A stretch of DNA of 64,000 bases, taken from the NCBI GenBank assembly GCA_001414345.1, contig LLCB01000041.1:1-64000 (forward strand), read 5' to 3'. Position numbers and translations under genes: made by a program. Positions 37,242-48,165 of this stretch are shown one piece after another (the first letter of the stretch is position 1; each line of letters starts with the position of its first letter). This DNA comes from Hymenoscyphus infarciens. Lineage: Eukaryota > Ascomycota > Leotiomycetes > Helotiales > Helotiaceae. The notes beneath the pieces are model-generated. The model saw nothing but the letters and a program-made list of their open reading frames with translations, was not told where the DNA came from and searched no databases.

Positions 37242-37889
37242 ATCCAGCTTGACTGAGAGTCTTTCCGTTTGTTGGTCAACTTGGTCACATGTATGAATTT
37301 GTTTTTTGGAGTCTAATGCTTTTGTGCTATCAACGAGACACCATTCCCTGTTGCACTTGAACCCTCCTACAAAGGAACAGTCCTTGGGTTCGTGATACGG
37401 GAAATATTAAGAGGGGTCGGGCGAGGAGAAAATCATGCCGGAAGAATCCGAGACTTGTTTGAATCGGCTTATATACCGCTTAAAACGACTCATATATAGG
37501 TTCCCATTTCATGCTTCGTTTGTGAACTTCCCCGATGGGGTAGATAATGCTGTCCTTGTTCTTGATAAATTATGTCGAAAACAGGTTTCATACGCCAGTA
37601 CCTACCAACTGGATCATGCAGCTTCCTTGTCCAACCAACTCCAACACTACCAACTACACAAACCCCCTGTCAATTGTAAGATATTTCTCGGAAACCACCC
37701 AATCAAAACACGACTTACGTATAATCTAAAAAGCTTCCTCGAAGCTAGTTCCAGAAAGGAAATTCCAACAAACGGGCATATTAGTTATACTGACAAGGCA
37801 TAGTTCGCTCACCACCGTTCTCGATCTTCTTAAGAAGTACTTTAAAAACTTAATTGCTAAAGATCTTTAATTGATTCTCAGAAGCTAAA
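37242..37889. other. Intergenic region, nothing recognised
   Basis: Between the permease stop and the acetyltransferase relic. A 122-codon open frame in this stretch has no recognisable motif and unconvincing composition, so it is not called. Confidence 0.4.
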
Positions 37890-38734
37890 ATGTCTAATTA
37901 CACTCTCAAAGAAGCCACCACGCGAATTAAGCTCGACCAAATCGTAGATCTAGCCTAGAAAGCTTAGCATAAGCCGTACTTGCCCTCCTTTCAACTTCTC
38001 CACCCAGTCTTCGGAGCAAGTGAGGCTGATGTTGCTGCTTGTCTCTAAGCAGACAAAGCGAGAGCCTGGAAAGCCTACTCGAATAATCCCGCTAGTAGAT
38101 GGAGTGTCGTCGGCGGTTCAGCAACAGAGGAGTATGTGGGGGCCGTTCAATGGCTTGTCTTCACCGAAAGCCCTTTCAAAAATGGGGATCTAGTGTTTAA
38201 AGCTACTTGGTGGACTGAGGGGGGAAGGGAGGGAACTCGCTTCACAATCATAAATCAAGCTTATGCGCCACGAGATCATTGGATGAATAGGCCACACTTG
38301 GGTACGAAATCAACCCGTTATCGTGCCCTCAGTAACTAATGTTGTATGCAGCTTTGAACCAAACTTCAGTTCACCCAAATCACAGATCCCGTGGAGTTTG
38401 GACCAAGTTGATGAACTGGGGACTCGAGGAAGCAGACAAGCTCAATCTCGAAGTTTTCATCGAGGCAAGTGAAGCTGGCAAACCTTGGTATAACAAGTTC
38501 GGGTTTTTGACTCTGATGAAAAGCGAAATCTGTCCGGAGAAGAAGATTCCAGGTTACCAGTGGAAGAGATTTATGCATGACTTACTTCCAATGTCATTTT
38601 ATTGTTTGTGGCGGCCGGCTGGGGGTAAAGTGGAGGATGGGGGGCCACAAAATCCGTGGCAATTGATGGAGGGGGTTTCGCGAGCATATTTGACTGGACA
38701 GAGCAAACTTAATTCTGCTATAGAGGAAACATAG
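37890..38734 (+). pseudogene. GNAT-family N-acetyltransferase pseudogene
   Basis: The reading starts MSNYTLKEATTRIKLDQIVD and continues in one frame through three stops: TAG at 37956, TAG at 37965 and TAA at 38046. The context (LA*KA*HKPYLP) suggests two former Trp codons (TGG to TAG) and one Gln. A 50-nt intron (38302-38351) joins NRPHL to ALNQTSVHPNHRSRGVWTKL, the acetyl-CoA-binding motif A of GNAT enzymes, in which the second Gly of R/QxxGxG/A is Trp. The C-terminus (IEASEAGKPWYNKFGF) is also typical. The later two thirds are open, so the disabling changes sit only in the first 160 bp. The substrate is unknown. Confidence 0.8.
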
Positions 38735-39521
38735 AGGAGAAGAATGACATCGTTGTTAGCTGAAAATCATGTTTTTAGTGCTATTTGAAGTTACGAGCCA
38801 TTCGGCAAACCACTAAAAAAAGCATGGTCTTAGAAAACAGCATTTGACGAAGGTCACACCACCGGTCGAATCCCTTGCAGTAGTAGTAATCTGAAACGAT
38901 AAGCCTCAACTACTCTTACCTCGCCTGTGAAAGTCGCAATAAAGGGTTACGGTGCAAATGTGGACTGCCTTTAATTATCGCAACCGTGGACATGATAAGC
39001 AAATTGTGGCTAACAACTTCCCAAAAGAACGTAACTAGAAGTTCAAGACAGGATGAGCGCACGATATCGCCTCCGGGAATTCACGCCTCTCCATCAAGAC
39101 ACCTCTAAGCTTTACAACCCCAAGAATACTGTAAAAGACCAAAAAAATAATTGGAAAGATGTCATGGTTTCAGACTTGAGCACCGATACTTTTATATCGA
39201 TAAATTATCAATAATCGGCTCTCGATATAAATCGATACTTTTTTGCTCTGATACGATTAGCGCGATATATCGTCAGTTAAAAAGAGGCGATTATCGATAT
39301 ATAACGGCTTTTTTAAGCTAGTGCTACATAGTAAATAGAAATCTTGAAAATTTAGAACAATTTAGAGTGTTAACCTGGCTTCTTGGAACAATCAATTCCA
39401 ATTGTTCTGACTATCTGGGCTAAGTTATTGAGAGCATTTACTGCCGCTTTTATTAAGAAAGGGGGGGAAGAGGTATCGGCCCGAGAATATCACGTGCACA
39501 TGTGAGGGGAAATCTTAATTC
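38735..39521. other. Intergenic region with palindromic CGATAT-rich stretch
   Basis: Around 39175-39325 words such as ATATCGATAA, TCGATATAAATCGATA and CGATATATCG recur in both orientations; it may be the relic of a small DNA transposon. CACGTG lies at about 39490. A T-loop-like GGTCGAATCCC at 38868 has no matching tRNA arms. Confidence 0.4.
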
Positions 39522-39547
39522 ATGTTCAAACCAACCCCCCTTTTTTT

Positions 39548-40501
39548 CTATGTACAACTTTTCCCCTCACTCTCGTCACTACTCAATGTAACTAGCAAAA
39601 CACGCCCCCCTTCAAACACAGTGGCATTAAAAACAAGTGGAATACCATTTGTGGTGATGTATATTAAGCCTCGATCCAAGGGTGTTCTTCCGAACGCTAC
39701 GCTAGTTAGACCCGGAGTTTCCGTCGAGTTGGCTCCTCCAAGCAGCGTCGATGCGATTCCATCAGAGGTCACTTAAAAGACAGTGCTCACTAGGTTTCCA
39801 CTAATAAAAGCAGTTCCATCAGCTGCCACGACGAAATCATCACCTCGGACGAAGCTGGCAACCACTTTCCAGTTCCCCGCGGCAGTGATAGATGGTAGAT
39901 TTGCATTGGCATAGTCGATGGACAACTCGATAGATCCGAATGTGCCACTGATTATGTTGGTATGATGGAGGGTGCTGGTGTTGGGTAGGAATTTGATTCC
40001 ATTGATACCGGGATTGAGAGAAGCTGGTCGCACTGTGCCAGTAGCATTGGACTTGAGAATGCTTTCTTGTGCGCCTGTTGTCGGATCTATGTGGTTGAAA
40101 TTTGCCTGAGATGGTGTCGGTGACAAGAATTGTGGCATTTACACGTCCTACGGATGGAGACGTCGGGATTCTTGTCATGCCGTTCAAGAATCTAGCGCTG
40201 GGCATATCGAGAATTTTGGATAGTACGGGTTGAGCATCTGTTTCATTGCACCCACGACCTCCTACATCGAGTTCCCATATGGAAAATGAATTTGCGACTG
40301 CGGATGTTGAGCGGCTGTAAATACCTCGGGAAAGATCTCGACGATTCCGAACAAGAAACTGACCTTTGGAATCTGTGCAATGGCGATGGGTGCTTCTTCG
40401 GTGCGGGGTTTGAATTGATGAAGTGTTGCGCTGTTGAGTCCCGTCAGGAGAAGTTTCCCATTTGAACGAACCAACCTTCTGTTGGAGTTCGATCTGGGCA
40501 T
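39548..40501 (-). pseudogene. SMP-30/gluconolactonase-like beta-propeller protein pseudogene
   Basis: Minus-strand fragments follow the six-bladed propeller family of fungal lactonase-like proteins: LLLTGLNSATLHQFKPRT, then after a one-base shift NSFSIWELDVGG and ARFLNGMTRIP. A further shift at GGCAAATTTC leads to NFNHIDPTTGAQESILKS and LNPGINGIKFLPN. The frame then meets TAA at 39775-39773 (STVF*VTSDGIAS, likely a former Gln) and continues FGRTPLDRGLIYITTNG. Two indels plus one nonsense change make it non-functional. It lies head-to-head with the FAD oxidase relic, about 110 bp away, suggesting a former shared promoter. Confidence 0.65.
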
Positions 40502-40610
40502 ACCGGATTTTCATAAGCAAGTCGATTCCAGACCTCAATCAATCCATCCTGCTCACTCTCTCAACGATTCTCACTGCTCTACACTGTTTTATCTGGTTTC
40601 CAATCATAAA

Positions 40611-42174
40611 ATGTTCTCTTCAACTGCCCTCACTCTTGCGTTTGCTGCACTTGCGGCTTCAGCGTCTTCTCAAATTGAAACCACCGAGACTTGCAAATAT
40701 TTATACAAGAACTATCCTAATGCTGCCATCTTCCCTGGTACTGCACGATATGCTTATGAGGATACTAGTAAGCTATTCTCTTCGTTCTAAAAGAAGGTTA
40801 TTCGAGTTTAGTCTCTTGTTTGACTGGCGCATGGCAAGGTCCTGCTTGTGTCTTTACTCTTTATGAACCTACGACGACTCGCAGCACGAGAAGTGCCCTT
40901 TGCAGTTCGTGGAGGAGGGACTCTTCCCATTGATGACGCAGCAAACATCGCCAAGCATGGAGTGCTGCTATCAAGCTCTAACATTTCCTCCATTTCAGGT
41001 TCGTAGTCCTATTTCTAACTATTCCTGCTTATTTTCTCCAACAACCATTTAGTGCGTCTTAGCCAATGCTACCATTGTCACAGCTAGCCCAACCGAGAAC
41101 CCCAACCGAGAGTGCAGATCTCTTCTGGGCGTTGAGAGGAGGGGGAAACTCGTTCTAAATTCTGACTCATTTAGATATCTCAACATTCGAGGGAGCAAGT
41201 GCATGGATGGGAATTATCGAATATGAAGCATATTCATATGTGGCAAACACTAAGGGGTTTCTCGACATCGCACTCTACAGTAGTGTCGATCCACAAGCCG
41301 CCACCGAAGCTCAGATTCGATGGAATCTAGCTAGAAATGCCAACCTTGGTTACCGGGCATACCCTTTCTACACCGGAAACACCAGAGCACACCCGCGGTC
41401 TTCCAGAATGTCACATCTCCTATTCTCTCCACCAAAACCGGAGAATTGACCCAGCGAATGATGAATACCTGGAGTAGGTGTTCTCCGAGTTCATTTTCCC
41501 CTTTGGTTGTTTTAAAATGGTTGAGACACTGTCTCCACCTCGGGCAACTATATTCCTCCTTTCAAAACCCTGTTTACATCCCTTTTTCCTCAAAAATACT
41601 TCTAGAAATTGCAATACTGTTTCTGATTTCATCCACAGCCAAAGCTATCTACCAAAGAACCATCGACAACGACAACCGCAAACGACTTCGCTTTATCGCC
41701 ATCCCAGCTGAGTTCCAAGCTTACCGAATTACAGTCGACACCTATTTCGAGAATGCCAATGAGCTCCAAAGCGTTCGTGGTTTCTTCGCTGCTTTCACGG
41801 CCATGTCAATCACACCAGAAATTATCAAGGCGAGCAGCGGCAAGGGCGGCAATGTTTTAAATCTCCAAGAAAAATTCCAATTATGGCTCGTTCAAAGTCC
41901 TGTGTGGATTGACTCGCAAGATGATGAGTACGTCGAGTCTGTTCATGCAAAGTTCGACGAAGCTGTTGTCGCCAATCTGAAAGCTGCGGGCTTTGAGACC
42001 CTTCCATTCATTTACTTGAATGATGCGCCGAAAGGTGCTCCGGTATTTGAGGGGTATGAAGCGGAGAACTGGCAAAAGCTGAGAGCGATTAGAGCGAAGT
42101 ATGATCCGGAAAGGGTTTTCACTAAGCTGTTGGAGGGTGGGTTTAAGGTGGAGGCGAAAACTACTACATCGTAG
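40611..42174 (+). pseudogene. Berberine-bridge-type FAD-linked oxidoreductase pseudogene
   Basis: The start encodes a signal peptide (MFSSTALTLAFAALAASASS) and CKYLYKNYPNAAIFPGTARY, as in secreted FAD-linked oxidases. The reading is then broken by several stops and shifts. Recoverable blocks are GAWQGPACVFT, VPFAVRGGG (flavin-domain entry) and ADLFWALRGGGNSF followed by TAA. The open C-terminal part (RLRFIAIPAEFQAYRITVDT, FIYLNDAPKGAPVFEGYEAE, YDPERVFTKLLEGGF) carries the BBE substrate-domain end. Roughly 70 residues normally lying between the RGGG block and the TASPT block, including the FAD-binding glycine-rich stretch, appear to be missing. Decayed secreted flavoenzyme; original substrate unknown. 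Confidence 0.8.
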
Positions 42175-42497
42175 GTAGAGACATAACGGTCAAGAGAAGT
42201 AAACGGTGGTTTCTGTACCTGTCGAAGTATGTGAGCGAAGTGTAGATATAATTATTATAAAATGGCTCTAAGGACAATTCATTTTTGAAGAAGCTAAGTT
42301 TCCCCTTCTTATATGCATCTTCACCCTCAAAACCTTTGAAGTATTTTGTAAGCCCACAGGTTGATAAATGGTATACAGACTTGGTATCTCCAAAGATATG
42401 TTCAAGATCAGGCTTTCAAGTCTGGCTGTTATTACAAAATTGTCTTTCCCAGATTAGGCAAGCTTCACCTAGCAACCACACGGTGAATTTCAATCTG

Positions 42498-42560
42498 GCG
42501 ACCAGCGACTAGCGACCAGCGACCAGCGACTAGCGACCAGCGACTAGCGGCTAGCGGCTA
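42498..42560. repeat. 7-bp minisatellite GCGACYA in a promoter
   Basis: Nine head-to-tail copies of GCGACCA, GCGACTA or GCGGCTA, followed by a variant (GCGATACTA). It lies about 135 bp upstream of the start codon of the unknown gene at 42695. Confidence 0.95.
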
Positions 42561-42694
42561 GCGATACTAGCGCAATCCAACCTCAAACTAGGCTAGCCTC
42601 GGACAATCTTAGACTGCTTTCGCAAAAAGAAAAAGAAAAATCATCTTTCCCGCAGACAGCGCAACGCGCCAAAAACGACCTCCAGCTCTTCAAG

Positions 42695-44877
42695 ATGGAG
42701 GCATTTGACTTCAACGACTTGCGGCATAGCCTCCCTTCCGTGCAAGCATCTCGTCCTTCCACACTGAATGTCCATCGGTCGTTCTACCTACCGGTAGCCA
42801 CACAAGAAGCCTCGTCGGCCACATGCAGTGTCAGTGACTTCAACGCCCTGGGACGAAACCTTCCTCCCTTGGCAAACTCTTCAGATTCCGCCCGGAATGC
42901 CTATCAGTCGCCTTACCCATCGGCCGTCGCACGACAAGCCGCTTCTCCTGCTACCGCAGTGAATGATACTCAACCAAGTGGGCTACGAGTAAACAAATTG
43001 AGTAACAAGGCTAAGCAACGCAAGGCGAAGAGGGAAGGATGGTATCTTAAAGCATATGAGGCCAAGGCCTTCAAAGCTCTGGAAAAAGATGGGAGACTGC
43101 CACAAATGAGCGACAAGGACAAAGTTGCTTTCTTCCGAGAGAACATCTTTGGTAAGAAGGAGTACGGTTGGGCCACGAACTCAGAAGGACTGCTGGAGTG
43201 GAGCTATGTTCGTTACTGTGGTAGAGATCATCCTATAGTGGAGGTCGCTGCTGCTTCCGAAGATAGAGGGCATGGGAGAGAACGAAATCGCAAGAAGAAA
43301 CCTCAAAACCCTGTCAAGAATATCCTTGGGGAAGAAGATCTCGGAAGTCAACCGAATGCTACGTTAGACACCGCCGTATTGGGTGATGTGGCTATGGACA
43401 CAGACACTGCGGAGCGTACGCCTGTCCTGAATCTACCTTTGCTGAACCTCCAAGAAATGGGACCGGAATCCTTGGGGCGCGCCTTTCTTGACTTTCTCAA
43501 CAATTGCACAGAGACAGATGTCGCTAGAATTGGGAAAGTGCGTTTCATCAATGAACTGGCTCTGACGATTGGTAAGGCGGAAGCCGATAAAGTGGGAGGG
43601 AAGTTTAATAAGCTGGAGAATGAACGACAAACTTATGACGGATTGACCTACGGAGAGCACAAGTGCATAGAGAAGTTACAATCCATCCCTAATGTTAAAT
43701 TGGTAATCTCTACTGGACATTTCCAAGATATAGCACCGGTTGACTGACGTATTTAATAGACGGCTAAACAGAAGAAAAAGCTCGAGCTTTGGGAGAGTAA
43801 ACTCAAGCGTACTTCAAAGGTTCAGATGAAAGCACCCAATCTTCAAGACACCAGAAACAAAGAGTCAACTAGAGCCAGGAGCATGCTGCAAAAGGAGGAC
43901 CAGTACACCATGGTAAGAACAAATTCTAGAATGGTTTGAAAGTTTCTAACTTTTCGATCTAGACTAATCGAGAACGCTCTCTTCTGCGGAAATACGGGTT
44001 TCAGGATTTACGCGATAACACAGTTTGGGCAAATCTGATGGGCTGGCGGGCGAGGCAACATAAGACTAAAGCCATACCAACCGTGACTCAGCCTTCCGCA
44101 AGCGCCGAAGAGAAGAAGCTTCTAGGCAAAGATTTCCTCCATTTCATTGACACCGACAAAGAAGCTACGCGAATTGGCGTGCAACTCGTTGATGAGCTAG
44201 CTCTCAAAATCGCCAAGATGGAATCCAGAGGCTCTACACACACCTTCGAGTATAAGCAACAAACCGGATACACTTTCCATGAGCAAAAGACCATAGAAAG
44301 GTTGCGAGCAATCCCCACTGACGATTTGGTAATTTCTGCGCGTTCTTTCCGATACTTCCTACAAGGTGGCTAATTCATTTAGACACAAAAACAGAACAAG
44401 AGACTCAACAAATTGGAGAATCAGTTTAGGCATTATGGCACTGGACCCTCGGACTCTCAGACCAACGAAAACAAGCCTCCGAACGACGAGGAATTTGTTT
44501 TCAATAGAGCCAAGCATGTGGTGCGAGAAGCCAAGTTGGAACTGGTAAGGTTGTCTTTCAGCGAGGGGTCAATTACTACTAACATTGCCTTCCAGACGAA
44601 CGACGACCTCGAGTTCTTGAAGCAATATGGCTTGGAAGATCTGCATAATAACGAGACGTGGGCACGCATCATCGGCAAACAACGCAAGCAAGGTGGTCAA
44701 GGACATACGGGAGCAACAGGCCTTGGTTTTCGCATGGGAGGTACCAACAATGAGATCGCGATAGTTGATATGGATGTCGAGACGAGACCTTCGGGAACAT
44801 CATTGACTGAGAACATTGGTTTGCAAGCCGGACTGTCTTATGGCGATGTCGATATTCTTGATATCGAAATGGGTTGA
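42695..44877 (+). CDS. Protein of unknown function with an internal duplication
   Basis: I do not recognise the family. Exons 42695-43702, 43760-43912, 43963-44328, 44383-44544 and 44596-44877 give 656 residues, and every intron is phase 0. The N-terminal 120 residues are Ser/Ala/Pro-rich and uncharged. A Lys/Arg-rich stretch (NKLSNKAKQRKAKREG, then RGHGRERNRKKKP) could be nuclear targeting. Two modules repeat: FLDFLNN...ARIGKVRFINELALTIGKAE...YDGLTYGEHKCIEKLQSIP and FLHFIDT...TRIGVQLVDELALKIAKMES...YTFHEQKTIERLRAIP. Each is followed by an intron, then a TxKQxKxLxxxE helix. Each then leads to a second repeat, LRKYGFQDLRDNTVWANLMG and LKQYGLEDLHNNETWARIIG. No catalytic signature, signal peptide or membrane segment is visible. 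The frame is intact, so the gene appears to be under constraint. Confidence 0.8.
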
Positions 44878-45649
44878 GCTGGCGTGGTGGCAAAGACTTT
44901 CTTGTCGATAGTACTACACCTGCTGTCACCAGTTCGATTGCGGCAGTAGTTTGCCGGGCATTGAATCGGTAAAATGATTTGGGGGAAGCGGATGGCAATG
45001 AAACGGGATGAACAAATCATCACTCAATACATGTCTGTAAATAGGTGCTTGACTCTTGGACGAAGAAAGCTGGGAGCCTAAGTATCTAAAATGAAAATGC
45101 TTCTTTCCATAATTAGTTGAACTGGCGGGCGGGGTGATTTGCAACCTTGTGCTTATTGCTGATACGGATAAGTGCTTGTAGATACTAAGTGGGCAAGGTG
45201 GTCAAATGTCCTGTCCGCTACAGGAACACCTACCAACTAAGTTGGGGAATGTGTATTTCGTCAGCGATGAACACTCACCTTAGTTTACACTTGCTTCTGG
45301 AAAGCCAAAGAAAGCTTCCGCGTAAGCCCATGAAGTCGTGGAAGGGGGGAAAACGCCCGTGGCCAAAAACAACGTTGTGAAGGAAAAGTAGCAGACAACA
45401 GTTATGGTTGCAGCGCGCTCGAAGGTTCACAGTGGCGGCCTACAATTCTCACCTCAACCAAAATTCACTAAGCGAGTCGTCCAACCAAACAAGTCAACAC
45501 CCGCCCTCTCCAATTGGCACCTTCGCTCTATCCTCGGCAAACAAGACCCACAGGTACCCCCACAGAGCCACAATTCTTCATATTCCCAAATAGCACGTTT
45601 TGCTAACCAATGGGACACTAAAAGGCGACCATTTGGCTAGATGGTTCAG
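44878..45649. other. 3' flank of the unknown gene, nothing recognised
   Basis: Ordinary composition, falling into the repeat island after about 45650. A 78-codon plus frame starting at 45404 has no supporting motif and is not called. Confidence 0.4.
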
Positions 45650-46226
45650 GTCAAATTAGTGGTTCTCGAGAGGATCGATAGGCGCATACGATACGGCTAA
45701 CTCGACAAATTCGACCCGACAAACAATTTTCAACAATATCGACAAATAAACCCCAAAAATTTACCAAAACTCAGTTCGTCTGGTTTTAACCCGGGACCAT
45801 CCCTCGAGGGGTGGTGGGTAGTTTTGCCGTTTTCTACCTCGAGATATTTTTTTTTTGGTGTGAACGCGTAAATAGCAATATGTCCCACCTTCTTTATATT
45901 GAAGTGACGTGTCTCTCGGTCTCTCACTTTCATTTAAACTTATCTCGAGACCTTAGCTTACTCTGAAAGAGTCCACACATAAGATCTCTGCCCTATATAA
46001 GACTAAACTGTTCTCGATGAACCCTCTTCTCGCACATATACTCTATCTAGATGTTACTACTTTGACTCTGAGAAGTATTAAGACTTGCGAAGTCTTAGCC
46101 CGTTCGGCGCGGAGCTGTTTACATACACACGTAGCGAAGGTCTTAAAATCTTCACGGGTCTCTATTACGATCTTTTTAGAAATACTAAAGGTGGATATCG
46201 CGTTAGATATAAGTAATTACGACCCG
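45650..46226 (-). repeat. LTR-like repeat, left copy
   Basis: On the minus strand TGTCGGGTCG begins at 46224 and again near 45722. Between them are a TATA-like sequence (CTTATATAGGGCAGAG), then CTCGAGGTAGAAAACGGCAAAACTACCCACC, CCTCGAGGGATGGTCCCGGG and finally GTATGCGCCTATCGATCCTC near 45675. The 45650-45860 part recurs in the same orientation at 48000-48165. The TG start, TATA box and direct-repeat partner suggest LTR or leader sequence of a retroelement. Boundaries are approximate and no coding remnant was identified. Confidence 0.5.
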
Positions 46227-46730
46227 ACAAACTAAGTTTTTTTTCAACAAGGTTAATAGTAAAGTTTAACACCTTAGAGCTTGAAAATAACGAACTTAGT
46301 TTATCTAATTCTCAACTTTGCTACCTCTTAAGAGTTATAGAATAGTTTCAAAGAGATCGATATACGTAAGATACGAGAGCGTATTAATAGATAGCTAAGC
46401 TAAAACAGTTAAGACCGATTCGTCCTTTTTCTTATATTCTAACGAAACGACTTATTTAGTTAGACGAGAAAAAGTAAAAAGCTAGGTATTACTCCTTAAA
46501 AGAGGTAGTTTATAACCTAAGAGAAGAGAAAAATAAACCGTTTAAGCTGTAATTATTAAGCTTAAGTTCCCAGGTCTTATACTCTTAATTAGTATTCTTA
46601 GTAGGCGTATATAATTAATTACGACTCTATAAATAATTTTCGACACTTTCAGTAATATAATACATCTTAAAGCGTAATAAGGCTAGTAAGTCTAATTTTA
46701 AAGCACTATATTATAGTATTCTAAATATAC

Positions 46731-46968
46731 TAAAAAGTCGGATTAACTAAATCGTAAATAGGAAATCGTAAATTGTAAAATATTACTTTCTATAAGTATA
46801 AAAGAGAATAATTTCTAATTTAAATTCCCTCTCTCTATATTTAGATTATATAGTCTTAATTATAGTAACTATCACGTATATATAAGTAATATTACTCTCT
46901 TACTATCGCTCTCTCGCTATCGTCTTCTTACTATTATATCGTATTCTTTCTATTATTTCTAGATAAAT

Positions 46969-47004
<36 letters not shown>

Positions 47005-47082
47005 TTTACTACTTTTACTAAACTCCTCTTACCTACGCTAGGAAAAACTTTCCACTGAAATATTTGCTCGCCCCCTCGCCCC

Positions 47083-47123
<41 letters not shown>

Positions 47124-47311
47124 ATACTTTTATATTTATATAATATACTAAAGAAGGAAAGAGCAGCGAGAGAGGGAGACTAAGAAGTAGTAAAATGCTC
47201 TCCTACCCCTTAATAAAGAGCTTAGATAATATAATTATTAAGTTCTACTTTAGCTCGACTTTGTAATTTACGATTTACGATTTGCGATTTAGTCGATTCC
47301 AACTTTTTGGT
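46731..47311. mobile_element. MITE-like inverted-repeat element carrying (AG)n and (CT)n tracts
   Basis: The left end (46731-46780) reads TAAAAAGTCGGATTAACTAA followed by ATCGTAAATAGGAAATCGTA. The reverse complement of 47259-47311 reads CCAAAAAGTTGGAATCGACT followed by AAATCGCAAATCGTAAATCG. This gives imperfect terminal inverted repeats of about 50 bp, roughly 80 percent alike. Inside, an (AG)n tract at about 46976-46999 and a (CT)n tract at about 47087-47120 are themselves complementary. TA flanks both ends, but a target duplication is not certain. No transposase frame is present. Possibly a Tc1/mariner-type derivative. Confidence 0.6.
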
Positions 47312-47999
47312 GTATCCAGGACGCTCTACATATCCTATGTGTCTCCTGACATTCTTGTTTTTACTTAATCATCTTTTACTTTTTAGAGCTCCGCGTATAA
47401 AAGTAAATATTAGACTTCTATACCTTGTTTCGCTATCACACCCGCCACCTGAGCCTTGGCACTGCTTTTTGTTACACATCGCAATTAGCGCTCGATGCTC
47501 TGAAGCTATATGGATTTCAAGCCTGAGAGACCTCAAGAGACAGGTAGAGGGTTTAGGTGAATATAAGCGAAACCAGAGATTAATTAGCTCCTAGTCACTC
47601 TATACAAGCCACCTTCAGGTTTTATTACACATCGCAGTTAGGGCTTGATACTCTAAAGCTATAGAGACTTGAAGCCTGAAGTGCTCTAGATCAAATCACG
47701 GTGTTAAGGAGGCCAATCACTGGGCTGGAGAGAATAAGCCCCACTAAAGCTCCACAATTCGTAAATTATATCCATAATCACAAGTAGCACCTTGTCTATC
47801 ACAAATCCAGAGCCTACTCGCTTGGCCTGGTCGGTTGAAGGTTCCATCCGTCGCAAGTAGCACCATAAAAATATCTAACATACCGGGTATTCTCAGCCTG
47901 CCTTAATGGCGGGCAGAGTTTTTTGCTCGTTTTTTTTTATTTTTTACAAACTTGTTTTTTTATAGAGATTTTTATTTCTCGCTTTAGTGGTTACTACCT

Positions 48000-48165
48000 T
48001 GTACTTCCCGAGAGGATCGATAAGCGCATACGCTTTACGACCCGACAATCAACACGATTCGGAGCTTTAATACAAAACTTATTTAACCAGGTTTGCAACC
48101 AGATCACCCCTCGAGGGCGGTGGGTATTTTGCTATGTTTTTTAGCTCGGGGATACAACGAAATAG
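48000..48165 (-). repeat. LTR-like repeat, right copy
   Basis: Same order of blocks as at 45650-45860 on the minus strand: AAAATACCCACCGCCCTCGA, GGTTGCAAACCTGGTTAAAT, TTGTCGGGTCG, GTATGCGCTTATCGATCCTC. The two copies are 2.3 kb apart in direct orientation. The intervening DNA is AT-rich and carries the inverted-repeat element, so the original internal region has been lost or replaced. Confidence 0.55.

Noticed and set aside
37435..37803. 122-codon plus-strand open frame after the permease
   Set aside because: Composition is unlike neighbouring coding exons and no family resemblance was seen.
38840..38930. T-loop-like GGTCGAATCCC suggesting a tRNA
   Set aside because: No acceptor, D or anticodon arm can be paired around it.
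39175..39325. CGATAT-rich palindromic stretch as a second hAT element
   Set aside because: Ends do not form convincing inverted repeats and no target duplication was found.
45404..45640. 78-codon plus-strand open frame
   Set aside because: No motif, no convincing start context, and it abuts a repeat island; it could be chance.
47087..47120. (CT)n and other simple tracts as a CRISPR-like or centromeric array
   Set aside because: Plain microsatellites; no repeat-spacer structure, and the genome is fungal.
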